Source: Streptomyces sp. NBC_00259 (GTDB lineage Bacteria; Actinomycetota; Actinomycetes; Streptomycetales; Streptomycetaceae). Taken from it: a DNA stretch of 64,000 bases. The translations under genes were made by a program, and so were the position numbers. Every line of letters starts with the position of its first letter. The first letter of the stretch is position 1. The stretch lies in NCBI RefSeq assembly GCF_036181745.1, contig NZ_CP108080.1, forward strand, positions 4,529,501-4,593,500, given 5' to 3'. Of this stretch, positions 1 to 8,027 are shown piece after piece. The notes beneath the pieces were generated by a model. The model had not been told where the DNA came from, ran no database searches, and saw nothing but the letters and a program-made list of their open reading frames with translations.

Positions 1-436
1 TCTGCCGCAGGTACGCCTCCACGGCAGGGCGCAGCTCCGGTACCTCCGTCGGCCAGGTGTTCGGCAGGAACCACTCCGCGTCGACCGCCGGATCGCCCGT
101 CGGCCCGTCCGCCGCGAACGACAGCGACTCCTTCAGGTCGGGCGGCGTCCGAGTGCCCTCCGCGTAGCCGTTGGCCTCGGCCCCGGGGCCGAGCCAGCCA
201 CGGCCGCCGACCTGCACCGCGTACGGTTCCTTCGCGGTCGGCGGCAGCCGGAAGAAGCCGCGCGCGAGCTGCCGGATCTCCGTACGCAGACCCGGGTCCA
301 CCCCGTGGCCGGTGACCAGCAGAAAGCCGGCCGTGCGCAGGGCCTCGTCGACGGTCGCGGCCAGACGGGCGCGGGCGGCGGGGCCGGCGGAGAGCCATGG
401 GCCCAGGTCGATCACGGGGATGCGGTCACGCGTCAT
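1..436 (-). CDS. Isopenicillin-N-synthase-family 2-oxoglutarate/Fe(II) oxygenase, partial
   Basis: This is the N-terminal part (about 145 residues) of a non-haem iron oxygenase; the rest lies beyond the left edge. The protein opens with MTRDRIPVIDLGPW, the typical start of the DIOX_N domain. It continues with FLLVTGHGV and a segment FFRLPPTAKEPYA, both usual in isopenicillin N synthase-like and gibberellin-oxidase-like enzymes. The catalytic HxD...H iron ligands and the RxS 2-oxoglutarate site would be in the missing C-terminal half, so activity cannot be judged. The ATG at 436 overlaps the end of the upstream deaminase gene by 11 bases, so the two are probably co-transcribed and translationally coupled. 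The substrate is unknown; in Streptomyces such proteins are often unassigned housekeeping or secondary-metabolism oxygenases. Confidence 0.85.
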   Translation of the reverse strand, partial: MTRDRIPVIDLGPWLSAGPAARARLAATVDEALRTAGFLLVTGHGVDPGLRTEIRQLARGFFRLPPTAKEPYAVQVGGRGWLGPGAEANGYAEGTRTPPDLKESLSFAADGPTGDPAVDAEWFLPNTWPTEVPELRPAVEAYLRQ

Positions 437-896
437 GGCCGGTGTCCTCGCTGCCGATGTCCTCGTACCACAGGTCCGGACGCCCGCTGATGAACTCCCG
501 CATCAGCTCCGTGCACTCGGGGTCGTCCAGGACCACCACCTCCACGCCGTGCGCCGCGAGCCAGCCGTGGGCGCCGGAGAAGGTCTCGGCCTCGCCGACG
601 ACGACCCGGGGGATGCCGAACTGCCGCACCAGCCCGGAGCAGTACCAGCAGGGGGAGAGGGTGGTGACCATCGTCGTGTCACGGTACGAGCGCCGGCGTC
701 CCGCCGCGCGGAAGGCGGCGGTCTCCGCGTGCAGCGACGGATCGTCGTCCTGGACGCGGCGGTTGTGCCCGCGGCCGAGGAGACCGCCGTCCGGGCCGTA
801 CAGTGCGGCGCCGATCGGGATGCCGCCCTCGGCCAGGCCCGTGCGCGCCTCGTCGAGCGCGGTGGACAGCCACTGCCGTGCCAGTTCCCGGTCCAT
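426..896 (-). CDS. Cytosine deaminase, yeast Fcy1-like
   Basis: Zinc-dependent deaminase of 156 residues in the cytidine deaminase superfamily. The zinc site is visible as HAE (residues 56-58, with Glu58 as proton shuttle) and PCWYC (Cys83 and Cys86). The C-terminal part closely follows the fungal cytosine deaminase pattern: FGIPRVVVGE, then VVVLDD, and an ending like RPDLWYEDIG that matches the yeast enzyme's C-terminal helix over the active site. I therefore prefer cytosine to uracil deamination (pyrimidine salvage) over tRNA adenosine deamination or guanine deamination. The gene overlaps the downstream oxygenase gene by 11 bases, suggesting a two-gene operon read leftwards. Confidence 0.85.
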   Translation of the reverse strand: MDRELARQWLSTALDEARTGLAEGGIPIGAALYGPDGGLLGRGHNRRVQDDDPSLHAETAAFRAAGRRRSYRDTTMVTTLSPCWYCSGLVRQFGIPRVVVGEAETFSGAHGWLAAHGVEVVVLDDPECTELMREFISGRPDLWYEDIGSEDTGHDA

Positions 897-912
897 GGGC
901 TCGGCCCCTCCG

Positions 913-1278
913 TCAGGACGTGCCCGGATCCTCGTCCCGCCTCGGGTCCTTCGCCCGGTCCCTCGCGTCCTTGGTCGGATCCTTCGCCGGGTCCTGGGGC
1001 AGGTCCTGGGTCGGGTCCTTGTCCTCGTTGAGGGACTTCAGGAAGTCGGGGTTGTCGTCGGGCGCCACCCAGTCGCCGCGCCGCGCCGGACGCGGCGTCG
1101 CGCGCTCCTTGCCGGCGATCAGCCAGGAGATCGAGCCGACGAGCGGGAACAGCAGCACGAGGATCGCCCAGATCGGCTTGGGGATGTACCTGATCTCCTT
1201 CTCGTCCGTGGAGATGCAGTCGATGAAGGCGTAGATGCTGAGCGCCAGCGGCACCAAGAACATCAGTACCCGAAGCAT
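913..1278 (-). CDS. PLDc_N-domain small membrane protein
   Basis: 121 residues starting MLRVLMFLVPLALSIYAFID. Two hydrophobic segments (about residues 3-18 and 35-57) are separated by a short polar stretch with IPKPIW, the pattern of the PLDc_N domain (the membrane region found before cardiolipin synthase catalytic domains). Here it stands alone, with no HKD phospholipase motifs. The C-terminal 55 residues are a charged tail with repeated Lys-Asp pairs (DKDPTQD, DPAKDPTKD). The ATG at 1278 is preferred over upstream in-frame starts because it places the first membrane segment at the N-terminus. Function is unknown; such stand-alone proteins are common in actinobacteria. It is transcribed away from mqnL. 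Confidence 0.75.
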   Translation of the reverse strand: MLRVLMFLVPLALSIYAFIDCISTDEKEIRYIPKPIWAILVLLFPLVGSISWLIAGKERATPRPARRGDWVAPDDNPDFLKSLNEDKDPTQDLPQDPAKDPTKDARDRAKDPRRDEDPGTS

Positions 1279-1350
1279 TGGCTGCCCCCTACGTGCGGAG
1301 AACGGGACCGTGGAACGGCCCCCGTGACAAGTCCAGGGTAGCGAGTGGCC

Positions 1351-1356
1351 GATACT
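1351..1356 (+). promoter_or_regulatory. -10 element of a leaderless promoter for mqnL
   Basis: The hexamer GATACT ends seven bases before the mqnL ATG and no Shine-Dalgarno sequence is present. A -10 box placed this way puts the transcription start at or beside the first base of the start codon. A clear -35 box is not visible at normal spacing. The same arrangement recurs before several other genes in this window. Confidence 0.5.
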
Positions 1357-1363
1357 GGACGGC

Positions 1364-2815
1364 ATGGCTTACGACGATCTTCGCTCCCTGCTCCGGGCGC
1401 TGGAGCGCGAGGGCGACCTCAAGCGCATCAAGGCCGAAGTCGACCCGTACCTGGAGATCGGGGAGATCGTCGACCGGGTCCAGAAGTCCGGCGGCCCGGC
1501 GCTGCTCTTCGAGAACGTGCGCGGCTCCTCCATGCCGCTCGCGATGAACGTGTACGGGACGGACCGCCGGCTGCTGAAGGCGCTGGGCCTGACGTCGTAC
1601 GACGAGATCAGCGGGAAGATCGGCGGGCTGCTGAAGCCGGAGCTGCCGCACGGGTTCGTCGGGGTGCGCGAGGCGTTCGGGAAGCTCGGCGCGATGACGC
1701 ACGTACCGCCGAGGAAGGTGAAGGACGCGCCGGTGCAGGAGGTGGTCCTGCGGGGCGACGACGTCGACCTGGACCGGCTGCCGGCGCTGTTCACCTGGCC
1801 CGAGGACGGCGGCTCCTTCTTCAACCTGGGGCTGACCCACACCAAGGACCCGGAGTCGGGGGTGCGCAACCTCGGCCTGTACCGGCTGCAGCGCCACGAC
1901 AAGCGCACCATCGGCATGCACTGGCAGATCCACAAGGACAGCCGCAACCACTACCAGGTGGCGGCGCGGCGCGGTGAGAGGCTGCCGGTCGCGATCGCCT
2001 TCGGCTGTCCGCCGGCCGTGACGTACGCCTCGACGGCGCCGCTGCCCGGTGACATCGACGAGTACCTGTTCGCCGGCTTCGTGCAGGGCAAGCGGATCGA
2101 GATGGTCGACTGCAAGACCGTGCCGCTCCAGGTGCCCGCGCAGGCGGAGGTCGTGCTGGAGGGCTGGCTGGAGCCGGGGAAGACGCTGCCGGAGGGGCCG
2201 TTCGGCGACCACACCGGCTTCTACACGCCGCAGGAGGACTTCCCGGCGCTGACGATCGACTGCGTGACGATGCGGAAGCGTCCGCTGCTCCAGTCGATCG
2301 TGGTGGGCCGGCCGCCGACGGAGGACGGGCCGCTGGGCCGGGCGACGGAGCGTTTCTTCCTGCCGCTGCTGAAGATCATCGTCCCGGACATCGTGGACTA
2401 CCACCTGCCCGAGTCGGGCGGCTTCCACAACTGCGCGATCGTCTCGATCGACAAGAAGTACCCGAAGCACGCGCAGAAGGTCATGCACGCGATCTGGGGC
2501 GCGCACATGATGTCGCTGACCAAGCTGATCGTGGTCGTCGACTCCGACTGCGACGTCCACGACCTGCACGAGGTGTCGTGGCGGGCGCTCGGCAACACCG
2601 ACTACGCCCGCGACCTGACCGTCGTCGAGGGCCCGGTGGACCATCTGGACCACTCCTCCTACCAGCAGTTCTGGGGCGGCAAGGCGGGCATCGACGCGAC
2701 GAAGAAGTGGCCCGAGGAGGGCTACACCCGGGACGGGGGCTGGCCGAACATGGTGCTCTCCGACCCCGATACGGCGGCGCTGGTCGACCGCCGCTGGAAG
2801 GAGTACGGCCTGTGA
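1364..2815 (+). CDS. mqnL: Menaquinone biosynthesis UbiD-family decarboxylase
   Basis: UbiD-family prenyl-FMN-dependent decarboxylase, 483 residues, the normal family length. It should act late in the futalosine menaquinone route, removing the carboxyl group from the naphthoate ring after or together with prenylation. Visible family features are the N-terminal helix MAYDDLRSLLRALE, the cofactor region around GLYRLQRHDKRTIGMHW (near residues 170-190), and the block EDGPLGRATERFF that supplies catalytic Glu/Arg residues. It overlaps mqnP by four bases (GTGA), and the UbiX-type partner that makes the prenylated flavin is encoded at 4436. The neighbours mqnP, mqnM and mqnE make menaquinone the likely pathway rather than phenolic acid degradation. 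Confidence 0.93.
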   Translation: MAYDDLRSLLRALEREGDLKRIKAEVDPYLEIGEIVDRVQKSGGPALLFENVRGSSMPLAMNVYGTDRRLLKALGLTSYDEISGKIGGLLKPELPHGFVGVREAFGKLGAMTHVPPRKVKDAPVQEVVLRGDDVDLDRLPALFTWPEDGGSFFNLGLTHTKDPESGVRNLGLYRLQRHDKRTIGMHWQIHKDSRNHYQVAARRGERLPVAIAFGCPPAVTYASTAPLPGDIDEYLFAGFVQGKRIEMVDCKTVPLQVPAQAEVVLEGWLEPGKTLPEGPFGDHTGFYTPQEDFPALTIDCVTMRKRPLLQSIVVGRPPTEDGPLGRATERFFLPLLKIIVPDIVDYHLPESGGFHNCAIVSIDKKYPKHAQKVMHAIWGAHMMSLTKLIVVVDSDCDVHDLHEVSWRALGNTDYARDLTVVEGPVDHLDHSSYQQFWGGKAGIDATKKWPEEGYTRDGGWPNMVLSDPDTAALVDRRWKEYGL

Positions 2816-3720
2816 GCGCGTCCGCGTCCGCGGCCGCGGTCCCGGGCCCGGGACGCACCAAGGCGTTCCTGCGGCTGGTGATGATCGAGCACTCGGTCTT
2901 CGCGCTGCCGTTCGCCTACATCGCCTCGCTCACCGCGATGTTCGAGCTGGACCGGAGCATCCACTGGGGCGACCTGCTGCTCGTCACCGTCGCCATGGTG
3001 GGACTGCGGACCTTCGCGATGGCCTGCAACCGGATCATCGACCGCGAGATCGACGCCCGTAACCCGCGCACGGCGGGCCGCGAGCTGGTGACCGGGGCGG
3101 TGTCGGTTCGGTCCGCGTGGACCGGGGCGGGCATCGCGGTCGTGATCTTCCTGGGGGCCGCGGCGCTGCTCAACCCGCTGTGCCTCGCGCTCGCGCCCCT
3201 CGCGGTCGTCCCGATGGTGGTCTACCCGTACGGGAAGCGCTTCACGAACTTCCCGCACGCGATCCTGGGCCTCGCCCAGGCGATCGGCCCGGTCGGCGCG
3301 TGGATCGCGGTCACCGGGGCCTGGTCGTGGGACGCGGTGATCCTCGGCCTGGCGGTCGGTGTCTGGATCGGCGGCTTCGACCTGATCTTCGCCTGCCAGG
3401 ACGTCCGGGCCGACCGCGCCCACGGCGTGAAGTCGGTCCCGGCCCGCTTCGGCATCCCGGCGGCACTGTGGGGCGCACGCGTCTGCCACGCCGTGACGAT
3501 GGCCCTCTTCGTCTGGTACGCCCTCGCCACCGGCGTCGGCCTCTTCTTCTGGCTCGGCCTGCTGATCGTCGCGGCCGCCTTCGTCTACGAGCACACGATC
3601 GTGACCCCGCACGACCTGTCCCGGCTGAACAGGGCGTTCTTCACGGTCAACGGCTTCATCGGGATCGCCCTGTTCGTGTGCGCCTTGCTCGATCTCGCCG
3701 TGCGGGGTCTGACCCTGTAA
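2812..3720 (+). CDS. mqnP: Menaquinone biosynthesis UbiA-family prenyltransferase
   Basis: Integral membrane prenyltransferase of 302 residues with about eight hydrophobic segments. Both Asp-rich magnesium/diphosphate motifs of the UbiA family are present: NRIIDREID (NxxxDxxxD) near residue 72 and DVRADRAHG (DxxxD) near residue 200. It should attach the polyprenyl chain to the dihydroxynaphthoate intermediate of the futalosine pathway. The GTG at 2812 is chosen because it overlaps the mqnL stop codon as GTGA and directly precedes the conserved segment FLRLVMIEHSVFALPFAY. An open frame further upstream exists only because it runs inside mqnL. MqnL and MqnP are probably translated as a coupled pair. 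Confidence 0.93.
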   Translation: MSASASAAAVPGPGRTKAFLRLVMIEHSVFALPFAYIASLTAMFELDRSIHWGDLLLVTVAMVGLRTFAMACNRIIDREIDARNPRTAGRELVTGAVSVRSAWTGAGIAVVIFLGAAALLNPLCLALAPLAVVPMVVYPYGKRFTNFPHAILGLAQAIGPVGAWIAVTGAWSWDAVILGLAVGVWIGGFDLIFACQDVRADRAHGVKSVPARFGIPAALWGARVCHAVTMALFVWYALATGVGLFFWLGLLIVAAAFVYEHTIVTPHDLSRLNRAFFTVNGFIGIALFVCALLDLAVRGLTL

Positions 3721-3738
3721 CCGCCGTGCGGCCGGCGG
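3721..3738. terminator. Short GC hairpin between convergent genes
   Basis: CCGCCG and CGGCGG form a six-base-pair stem with a TGCGGC loop, directly after the mqnP stop codon and three bases from the end of the convergent rhomboid gene. There is no T-tract, so it may only be a weak or factor-assisted terminator. Confidence 0.4.
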
Positions 3739-3740
3739 CG

Positions 3741-4346
3741 CTATGCCGTGAGCACGGGCGCGCGCTTCGGGCGGCGGAAGACGAAGGCCGCCGCCACTCC
3801 CGCCACCAGGCCCACGAGGTGGCCCTGCCAGCTGACCTCCGTGTTGGCGGGGGAGATGCCGAGCAGGATCGAGCCGCCCCAGATCGCGCCGATCACGAGG
3901 CCGGTGGCGACGTCGATCAGGCGGCGGTCCACGAAGCCGCGGACCAGGAGATAGCCGAAGAGGCCGAAGACGAGCCCCGACGCCCCCGCGGTGTTGGTGT
4001 CCGGCGGCGATATCAGCCAGACGCCGATGCCGTCGGCCACGATGATCAGCGCGGCCACGGCGAGGAAGCGGCGGACGCCGCCGAGCGCGGCGAGGAAGCC
4101 GAAGACCAGCAGCGGGACGCTGTTCGCCGCGACATGGGCGAAGCCGAAATGGAGGAACGAGGCGGAGACGATGTCGCCCAGCTCGCCGGGCTCACGCGGC
4201 GTTATCCCATAGGCGTCGAGGGTGTGGCCCGTCGCGAAGTCGACGGCCTCCAGCGCCCACAGCAGCGCCACCCAGCCGAGCATCAGCTTCCCGGCCGCCT
4301 TCGCCCGGTCGGTCCTGCTCCGTTCGAGCGATGTCGTCGACACCAT
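3741..4346 (-). CDS. Rhomboid-family intramembrane serine protease
   Basis: 201 residues with about six hydrophobic segments. The catalytic dyad of rhomboids is visible: the serine in GASGLVFGLFGY and the histidine in SWQGHLVGLVAG, in separate membrane segments. The H-N pair of the family appears as FLHFGFAHVAANS, which lines the oxyanion region. It would cleave membrane proteins within the bilayer; the substrate is not apparent. The gene is convergent with mqnP and divergent from mqnM (mqnM starts 90 bases away), so it is probably an interloper rather than part of menaquinone synthesis. Confidence 0.9.
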   Translation of the reverse strand: MVSTTSLERSRTDRAKAAGKLMLGWVALLWALEAVDFATGHTLDAYGITPREPGELGDIVSASFLHFGFAHVAANSVPLLVFGFLAALGGVRRFLAVAALIIVADGIGVWLISPPDTNTAGASGLVFGLFGYLLVRGFVDRRLIDVATGLVIGAIWGGSILLGISPANTEVSWQGHLVGLVAGVAAAFVFRRPKRAPVLTA

Positions 4347-4422
4347 GACCCCCTGCGCTTCCCGCGTCTCCCCCCGGAAACGTCCGGGGTACCTTACTCA
4401 GTTCCGCCGTCCGGTGGCCGGA

Positions 4423-4428
4423 TAGGCT
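4423..4428 (+). promoter_or_regulatory. -10 element of a leaderless promoter for mqnM
   Basis: TAGGCT ends exactly seven bases before the mqnM ATG, with no ribosome-binding site between. The spacing is identical to that before mqnL and the leader peptide at 8153. It suggests a leaderless mqnM transcript. Confidence 0.5.
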
Positions 4429-4435
4429 CAACGCC

Positions 4436-5101
4436 ATGAACGACGCCAACCGCACCCCATGGGTCGTCGGGGTCTCCGGGGCGTCCGGGACCCCCTACGC
4501 CGCCGCCGTGCTGCGCGGGCTGCTCGACGCCGGTGAGAGCGTCGACCTCGTGGTGTCGCGGGCGTCGCGGCTCACTCTGCTCGACGAGACCGGGATCGCG
4601 TTCCGGGACGCGCACTGGCAGGAGGACCTGCGCGCATGGCTGGAACGGGGCGCCGACGGCAAGCCCGGCACCTTCCGGGTGGAAGGGGCGGACGTCCGCC
4701 ACTGGGCGGCCGGCGATCTCGCCGCGGGCCCGTCCTCGGGCTCGTACCCGGTCAAGGGGATGCTGATCGTCCCCGCGTCCACGGCCTGTGTCGCGGGCGT
4801 GGCGCTCGGACTGTCCAAGGACCTGCTGCAGCGGGCCGCGAGCGTGACGCTGAAGGAGCGCCGCAAGCTCGTGGTCGCGGTGCGGGAGACCCCGCTGAAC
4901 GGCCAGACACTGCGGCACCTGGTGGCGCTCGACGAGGCCGGCGCGGTCGTACTGCCCGCGTCTCCGGCGTTCTACGCGGGTGCGACGCACATCCAGGACC
5001 TGGTCGACTTCGTGGCGGGCCGGGTGCTGGACGCGGCCGGGGTGGCGCACGGGCTGTACCGCCGCTGGGAGGGCGAGCTGGGGGGCTCCAGGGCCGAATA
5101 G
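4436..5101 (+). CDS. mqnM: UbiX-type flavin prenyltransferase
   Basis: 221 residues. It makes prenylated FMN, the cofactor needed by the UbiD-family decarboxylase MqnL. The N-terminal flavin-phosphate loop VGVSGASGTPYA (residues 11-22) is clear, and the conserved serine and Lys/Arg segments follow (PASTACVAGVALGLSKDLLQRAASVTLKERRKLV around 118-150). ALLEPASPAFY-type residues near the end appear here as VVLPASPAFYAG. The protein is slightly longer than the usual 190-200 residues because of an insertion at residues 60-80. It lies downstream of mqnP on the same strand, with the rhomboid gene inserted in the opposite direction. Confidence 0.93.
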   Translation: MNDANRTPWVVGVSGASGTPYAAAVLRGLLDAGESVDLVVSRASRLTLLDETGIAFRDAHWQEDLRAWLERGADGKPGTFRVEGADVRHWAAGDLAAGPSSGSYPVKGMLIVPASTACVAGVALGLSKDLLQRAASVTLKERRKLVVAVRETPLNGQTLRHLVALDEAGAVVLPASPAFYAGATHIQDLVDFVAGRVLDAAGVAHGLYRRWEGELGGSRAE

Positions 5102-5152
5102 GGGACCACCGGGCAGGTCGACGTACGTGCCTTGACCGCCCGAGGTAACACG

Positions 5153-5180
5153 GGCATGCCGGGTGTCCACCCTGCATGCC
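5153..5180. promoter_or_regulatory. Near-perfect inverted repeat upstream of the Lrp gene
   Basis: Arms GGCATGC and GCATGCC enclose a second pair GGGTG/CACCC. Together they form a 13-base stem with one mismatch and a two-base loop. It sits just upstream of a TAAAAT hexamer at 5195-5200 that looks like the -10 box of the Lrp gene. It could be the autoregulatory operator of the Lrp protein, or a terminator for mqnM, although no T-tract follows. Confidence 0.5.
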
Positions 5181-5234
5181 TTGGATTGCACACGTAAAAT
5201 TGCGGTAGCGATGAATAATGGAAGGCTCAGGCAT

Positions 5235-5690
5235 ATGGACGCCGTGGATAGGCAGCTCATCCAGGCCCTGCGCGAGAACGGCAGGGCTTCGTACGCCGAG
5301 CTCGGCCGGCTCGTGGGACTCTCCGGTCCCTCCGTCACCGACCGCATCAACCGCCTCGAGGCGGCGGGGGTCATCACCGGCTACCGGGCGACGGTCGACG
5401 CCGCCTCGCTCGGCCTCGGTGTCACCGCGCTGATCGGCATCTCGCTCTCCGACGCCGCCGACCACGAGGACGTGGCGCACCGGCTGCGCGACCTCGCGGA
5501 GATCGAGGACTGCTGGTTCATCGCGGGCGACGACTCGTACATGCTCAAGGTGCGGGTGTCCGACGTCGACGGGCTGGAGAAGACGATCCGGCGGCTGTCC
5601 GGTACGCGGGGCGTGTCGCGGACGCGTACGACCATCGTGCTGTCGACGAAGTGGGAGAACCGGGTCGGAGACCTGCCCGAAGAGGTCTAG
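5235..5690 (+). CDS. Lrp/AsnC-family transcriptional regulator
   Basis: 151 residues starting MDAVDRQLIQALRENGR. The N-terminal winged helix-turn-helix (ELGRLVGLSGPSVTDRINRLEAAGVI, residues 22-47) is followed by an RAM/AsnC ligand-binding domain ending with VSRTRTTIVLS. The ATG at 5235 is chosen because GGAAGG lies about ten bases upstream and the protein then has the normal family start. An in-frame ATG at 5211 would add eight residues. It lies between mqnM and mqnE on the same strand, 49 bases before mqnE, so it may regulate menaquinone genes in response to an amino acid or related metabolite. That role is inference. Confidence 0.9.
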   Translation: MDAVDRQLIQALRENGRASYAELGRLVGLSGPSVTDRINRLEAAGVITGYRATVDAASLGLGVTALIGISLSDAADHEDVAHRLRDLAEIEDCWFIAGDDSYMLKVRVSDVDGLEKTIRRLSGTRGVSRTRTTIVLSTKWENRVGDLPEEV

Positions 5691-5739
5691 GCGTACGGTG
5701 AGTGGGGTCTTTTTTGCGCAGACGTTGGGAGGCGGCCGC

Positions 5740-6918
5740 ATGACTGCATCTATCAAAGATGTAGGGCTCAAGCGCGAGCTGGAGGAGAAGGTCCGGGCCG
5801 GCGAGCGGCTGAGCCGCGAGGACGGCATCGCCCTCTACGAGTCGGACGATCTGGCCTGGCTCGGCGGCCTCGCCCACGAGGTGCGCACGCGCAAGAACGG
5901 TGACGTGGTCCACTTCAACGTCAACCGCCACCTCAACATGACGAACGTGTGCACGGCGTCGTGCGCGTACTGCTCGTTCCAGCGCAAGCCGGGCGAGAAG
6001 GACGCGTACACGATGCGCATCGAGGAGGCCGTCCGCCTCGCCAAGGCGATGGAGGGCGAGAACCTCACCGAGCTGCACATCGTCAACGGGCTCCACCCGA
6101 ACCTTCCCTGGCGCTACTACCCGCGGTCGCTGAGCGAGCTGAAGAAGGCGCTGCCGAACGTCTCGCTGAAGGCCTTCACCGCCACCGAGATCCACCACTT
6201 CGAGACCATTTCGGGGCTCTCGGCGTCGGAGATCCTGGACGAGCTGATCGACGCCGGCCTGGAGTCGCTGACCGGCGGCGGCGCGGAGATCTTCGACTGG
6301 GAGGTCCGCCAGCACATCGTGGACCACCGCACGCACTGGGAGGACTGGTCCCGGATCCACCGCCTCGCGCACGAGAAGGGTCTGAAGACCCCGAGCACGA
6401 TGCTGTACGGGCACATCGAGGAGCCGCGCCACCGCGTGGACCACGTCCTGCGGCTGCGTGAACTCCAGGACGAGACCGGTGGCTTCCAGGTCTTCATCCC
6501 GCTGCGCTACCAGCACGACTTCGTCGACATGAAGGACGGCAAGGTCCGCAACAAGCTGCAGGCGCGCACGACGATGGCGACGGGCGCGGAGGCGCTGAAG
6601 ACCTTCGCGGTGTCGCGGCTGCTGTTCGACAACGTCCCGCACGTCAAGGTCTTCTGGGTGATGCACGGTGTGCAGACGGCGCAACTGGCGCTGCAGCACG
6701 GCGCGGACGACATGGACGGGTCGGTCGTCGAGTACAAGATCACGCACGACGCGGACAACTACGGCACCCCGAACAAGCTGACGCGGGACGACCTGCTGGA
6801 GCTGATCCGCGACGCGGGCTTCCGCCCGGTGGAACGGAACACGCGCTACGAGGTGATCCGCGAGTACCCGGGGCCGGACGGCGACCGCCGCGAGTCCCCG
6901 CAGCCGATGCGCGTCTGA
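5740..6918 (+). CDS. mqnE: Aminofutalosine synthase (radical SAM)
   Basis: 392 residues. MqnE joins 3-[(1-carboxyvinyl)oxy]benzoate with the adenosyl group of SAM to make aminofutalosine, the second step of the futalosine menaquinone route. The radical SAM iron-sulphur motif CTASCAYC is at Cys71, Cys75 and Cys78. The family's NVNRHLNMTNVC precedes it and LHPNLPW and TATEIHHFE follow. The ATG at 5740 is supported by GGGAGG at 5727-5732; an upstream in-frame GTG at 5698 would add 14 unconserved residues. It pairs in sequence with mqnC at 20113, the other radical SAM enzyme of the route, and acts after MqnA (15975). Confidence 0.96.
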   Translation: MTASIKDVGLKRELEEKVRAGERLSREDGIALYESDDLAWLGGLAHEVRTRKNGDVVHFNVNRHLNMTNVCTASCAYCSFQRKPGEKDAYTMRIEEAVRLAKAMEGENLTELHIVNGLHPNLPWRYYPRSLSELKKALPNVSLKAFTATEIHHFETISGLSASEILDELIDAGLESLTGGGAEIFDWEVRQHIVDHRTHWEDWSRIHRLAHEKGLKTPSTMLYGHIEEPRHRVDHVLRLRELQDETGGFQVFIPLRYQHDFVDMKDGKVRNKLQARTTMATGAEALKTFAVSRLLFDNVPHVKVFWVMHGVQTAQLALQHGADDMDGSVVEYKITHDADNYGTPNKLTRDDLLELIRDAGFRPVERNTRYEVIREYPGPDGDRRESPQPMRV

Positions 6919-6968
6919 GCCACCGGGCTCTCGGCGGGCGCACTCGATGTGCCCCGCACGCGCGTTGT

Positions 6969-6974
6969 TATCGT
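6969..6974 (+). promoter_or_regulatory. -10 element of a leaderless promoter for a GNAT gene
   Basis: TATCGT ends seven bases before the ATG at 6982. No ribosome-binding site is present in the gap. The placement supports the ATG over the upstream in-frame GTG at 6949. Confidence 0.45.
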
Positions 6975-6981
6975 CGGGGCC

Positions 6982-7506
6982 ATGGCTCTCGACTTCACGC
7001 TCGATCCGCCCGTCGACCCCGTCCTGCGTGACGGGGTCCTCGGGCTCTGGACGGATGTGACCAACGCGGACGGGGCCGTCGGCTTCGTACCACCGGTGAG
7101 TGCCGACGAAGTGCGGCCCGAGCTGGTGCGCCACCTGGTCGCGATGGCCGAGGGGCGGGCGCGGCTGCTCGTCGGGCGGGACACGGACGGCGAGGTCGCG
7201 GCCGCCGCGTTCCTCACGCACAACACGCACCGGCTGATGGGGCACTGGATCTGGCTCTACACGGTCATGGTGCATCCACGGCACCAGGGCAAGGGATACG
7301 GCCGCGACCTGCTCGCCGCGGCCGCCGACGCCGCCCGCGGGATGGGCGGTGTCACGGCGATACGGCTCACCTGCCGCGGTGGTGCGGGACTGGAGCGGTT
7401 CTACGCGTCCTGCGGCTACAAGGAGGTCGGGCGGGTGCCCGAGGCGATCAGGGTCGCCGACGGGGACTATCGCGACGACATCACGATGCTGCTCCCGCTC
7501 CTCTGA
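6982..7506 (+). CDS. GNAT-family N-acetyltransferase
   Basis: 174 residues. The acetyl-CoA-binding motif A is clear: VMVHPRHQGKGYGRDLLAAA, with the R/Q-x-x-G-x-G/A pattern QGKGYG. The terminal part with GLERFYASCGYKEVGR is the usual motif B. The acceptor substrate cannot be inferred. An upstream GTG at 6949 is in frame, but the -10-like hexamer TATCGT seven bases before 6982 favours the shorter form. It stands alone between mqnE and the DUF4229 gene. Confidence 0.85.
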   Translation: MALDFTLDPPVDPVLRDGVLGLWTDVTNADGAVGFVPPVSADEVRPELVRHLVAMAEGRARLLVGRDTDGEVAAAAFLTHNTHRLMGHWIWLYTVMVHPRHQGKGYGRDLLAAAADAARGMGGVTAIRLTCRGGAGLERFYASCGYKEVGRVPEAIRVADGDYRDDITMLLPLL

Positions 7507-7542
7507 CGCCGCCGGTCCACGGAGCGATCCCCGCACTGAACT

Positions 7543-7578
7543 CCGACGTGATCGCCGACGTGATCTCCGACGCGATCT
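7543..7578. repeat. Three tandem 12-bp repeats
   Basis: The unit CCGACGTGATCG/T is repeated three times head to tail (the third copy has one change, CCGACGCGATCT) in the space after the GNAT gene. A small GGGGC-GGA-GCCCC hairpin follows immediately at 7582-7594. Confidence 0.6.
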
Positions 7579-7658
7579 CCCGGGGCGGAGCCCCCTAAAA
7601 GAGCACACTCGGGACGTGCTTCACTGGGTGGGCAACTCAGTGAAGGAAAGGGGCCGTC

Positions 7659-7964
7659 GTGTCCGACAGCAAGACGAGCGCCACGCTCCGGTACACCCTC
7701 ATGCGGTTCGGCATCTTCGCCGGCTGCTTCTTCGTCCTGTGGGGGCTGGTGTACCTGCGCGTACTGCCCAGGGGCCTCGGCGACTCCAACCTGCTGTGGG
7801 TGCTGGTCCTCTCCGTCCTGATCTCGGCGCCGCTCAGCCTCATCGTGCTGCGCAAGCAGCGCGAGGCGATGGCCGAGCAGATCGCCACGAAGGTCGACCG
7901 GGCCAAGTCCCGCCTGGAGGAGAACCGCACCCGCGAGGACGTCCAGCAGGCCGACGCCCAGTAA
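7659..7964 (+). CDS. DUF4229 small membrane protein
   Basis: 101 residues with two membrane segments (about residues 15-35 and 45-65) followed by a charged helical tail, LRKQREAMAEQIATKVDRAKSRLEE. This matches the DUF4229 family, which is common in actinobacteria and has no known function. The GTG start at 7659 is preceded by AAAGG at a suitable distance. In Streptomyces this family is often found near menaquinone genes, which agrees with the position here. A strong hairpin terminator follows at 8028. Confidence 0.82.
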   Translation: MSDSKTSATLRYTLMRFGIFAGCFFVLWGLVYLRVLPRGLGDSNLLWVLVLSVLISAPLSLIVLRKQREAMAEQIATKVDRAKSRLEENRTREDVQQADAQ

Positions 7965-8027
7965 GCGGAACGTAAGCTTCATCACACATCGGCGCACGTC
8001 GGAAACACCCCGGCAGCGCACAACTGC

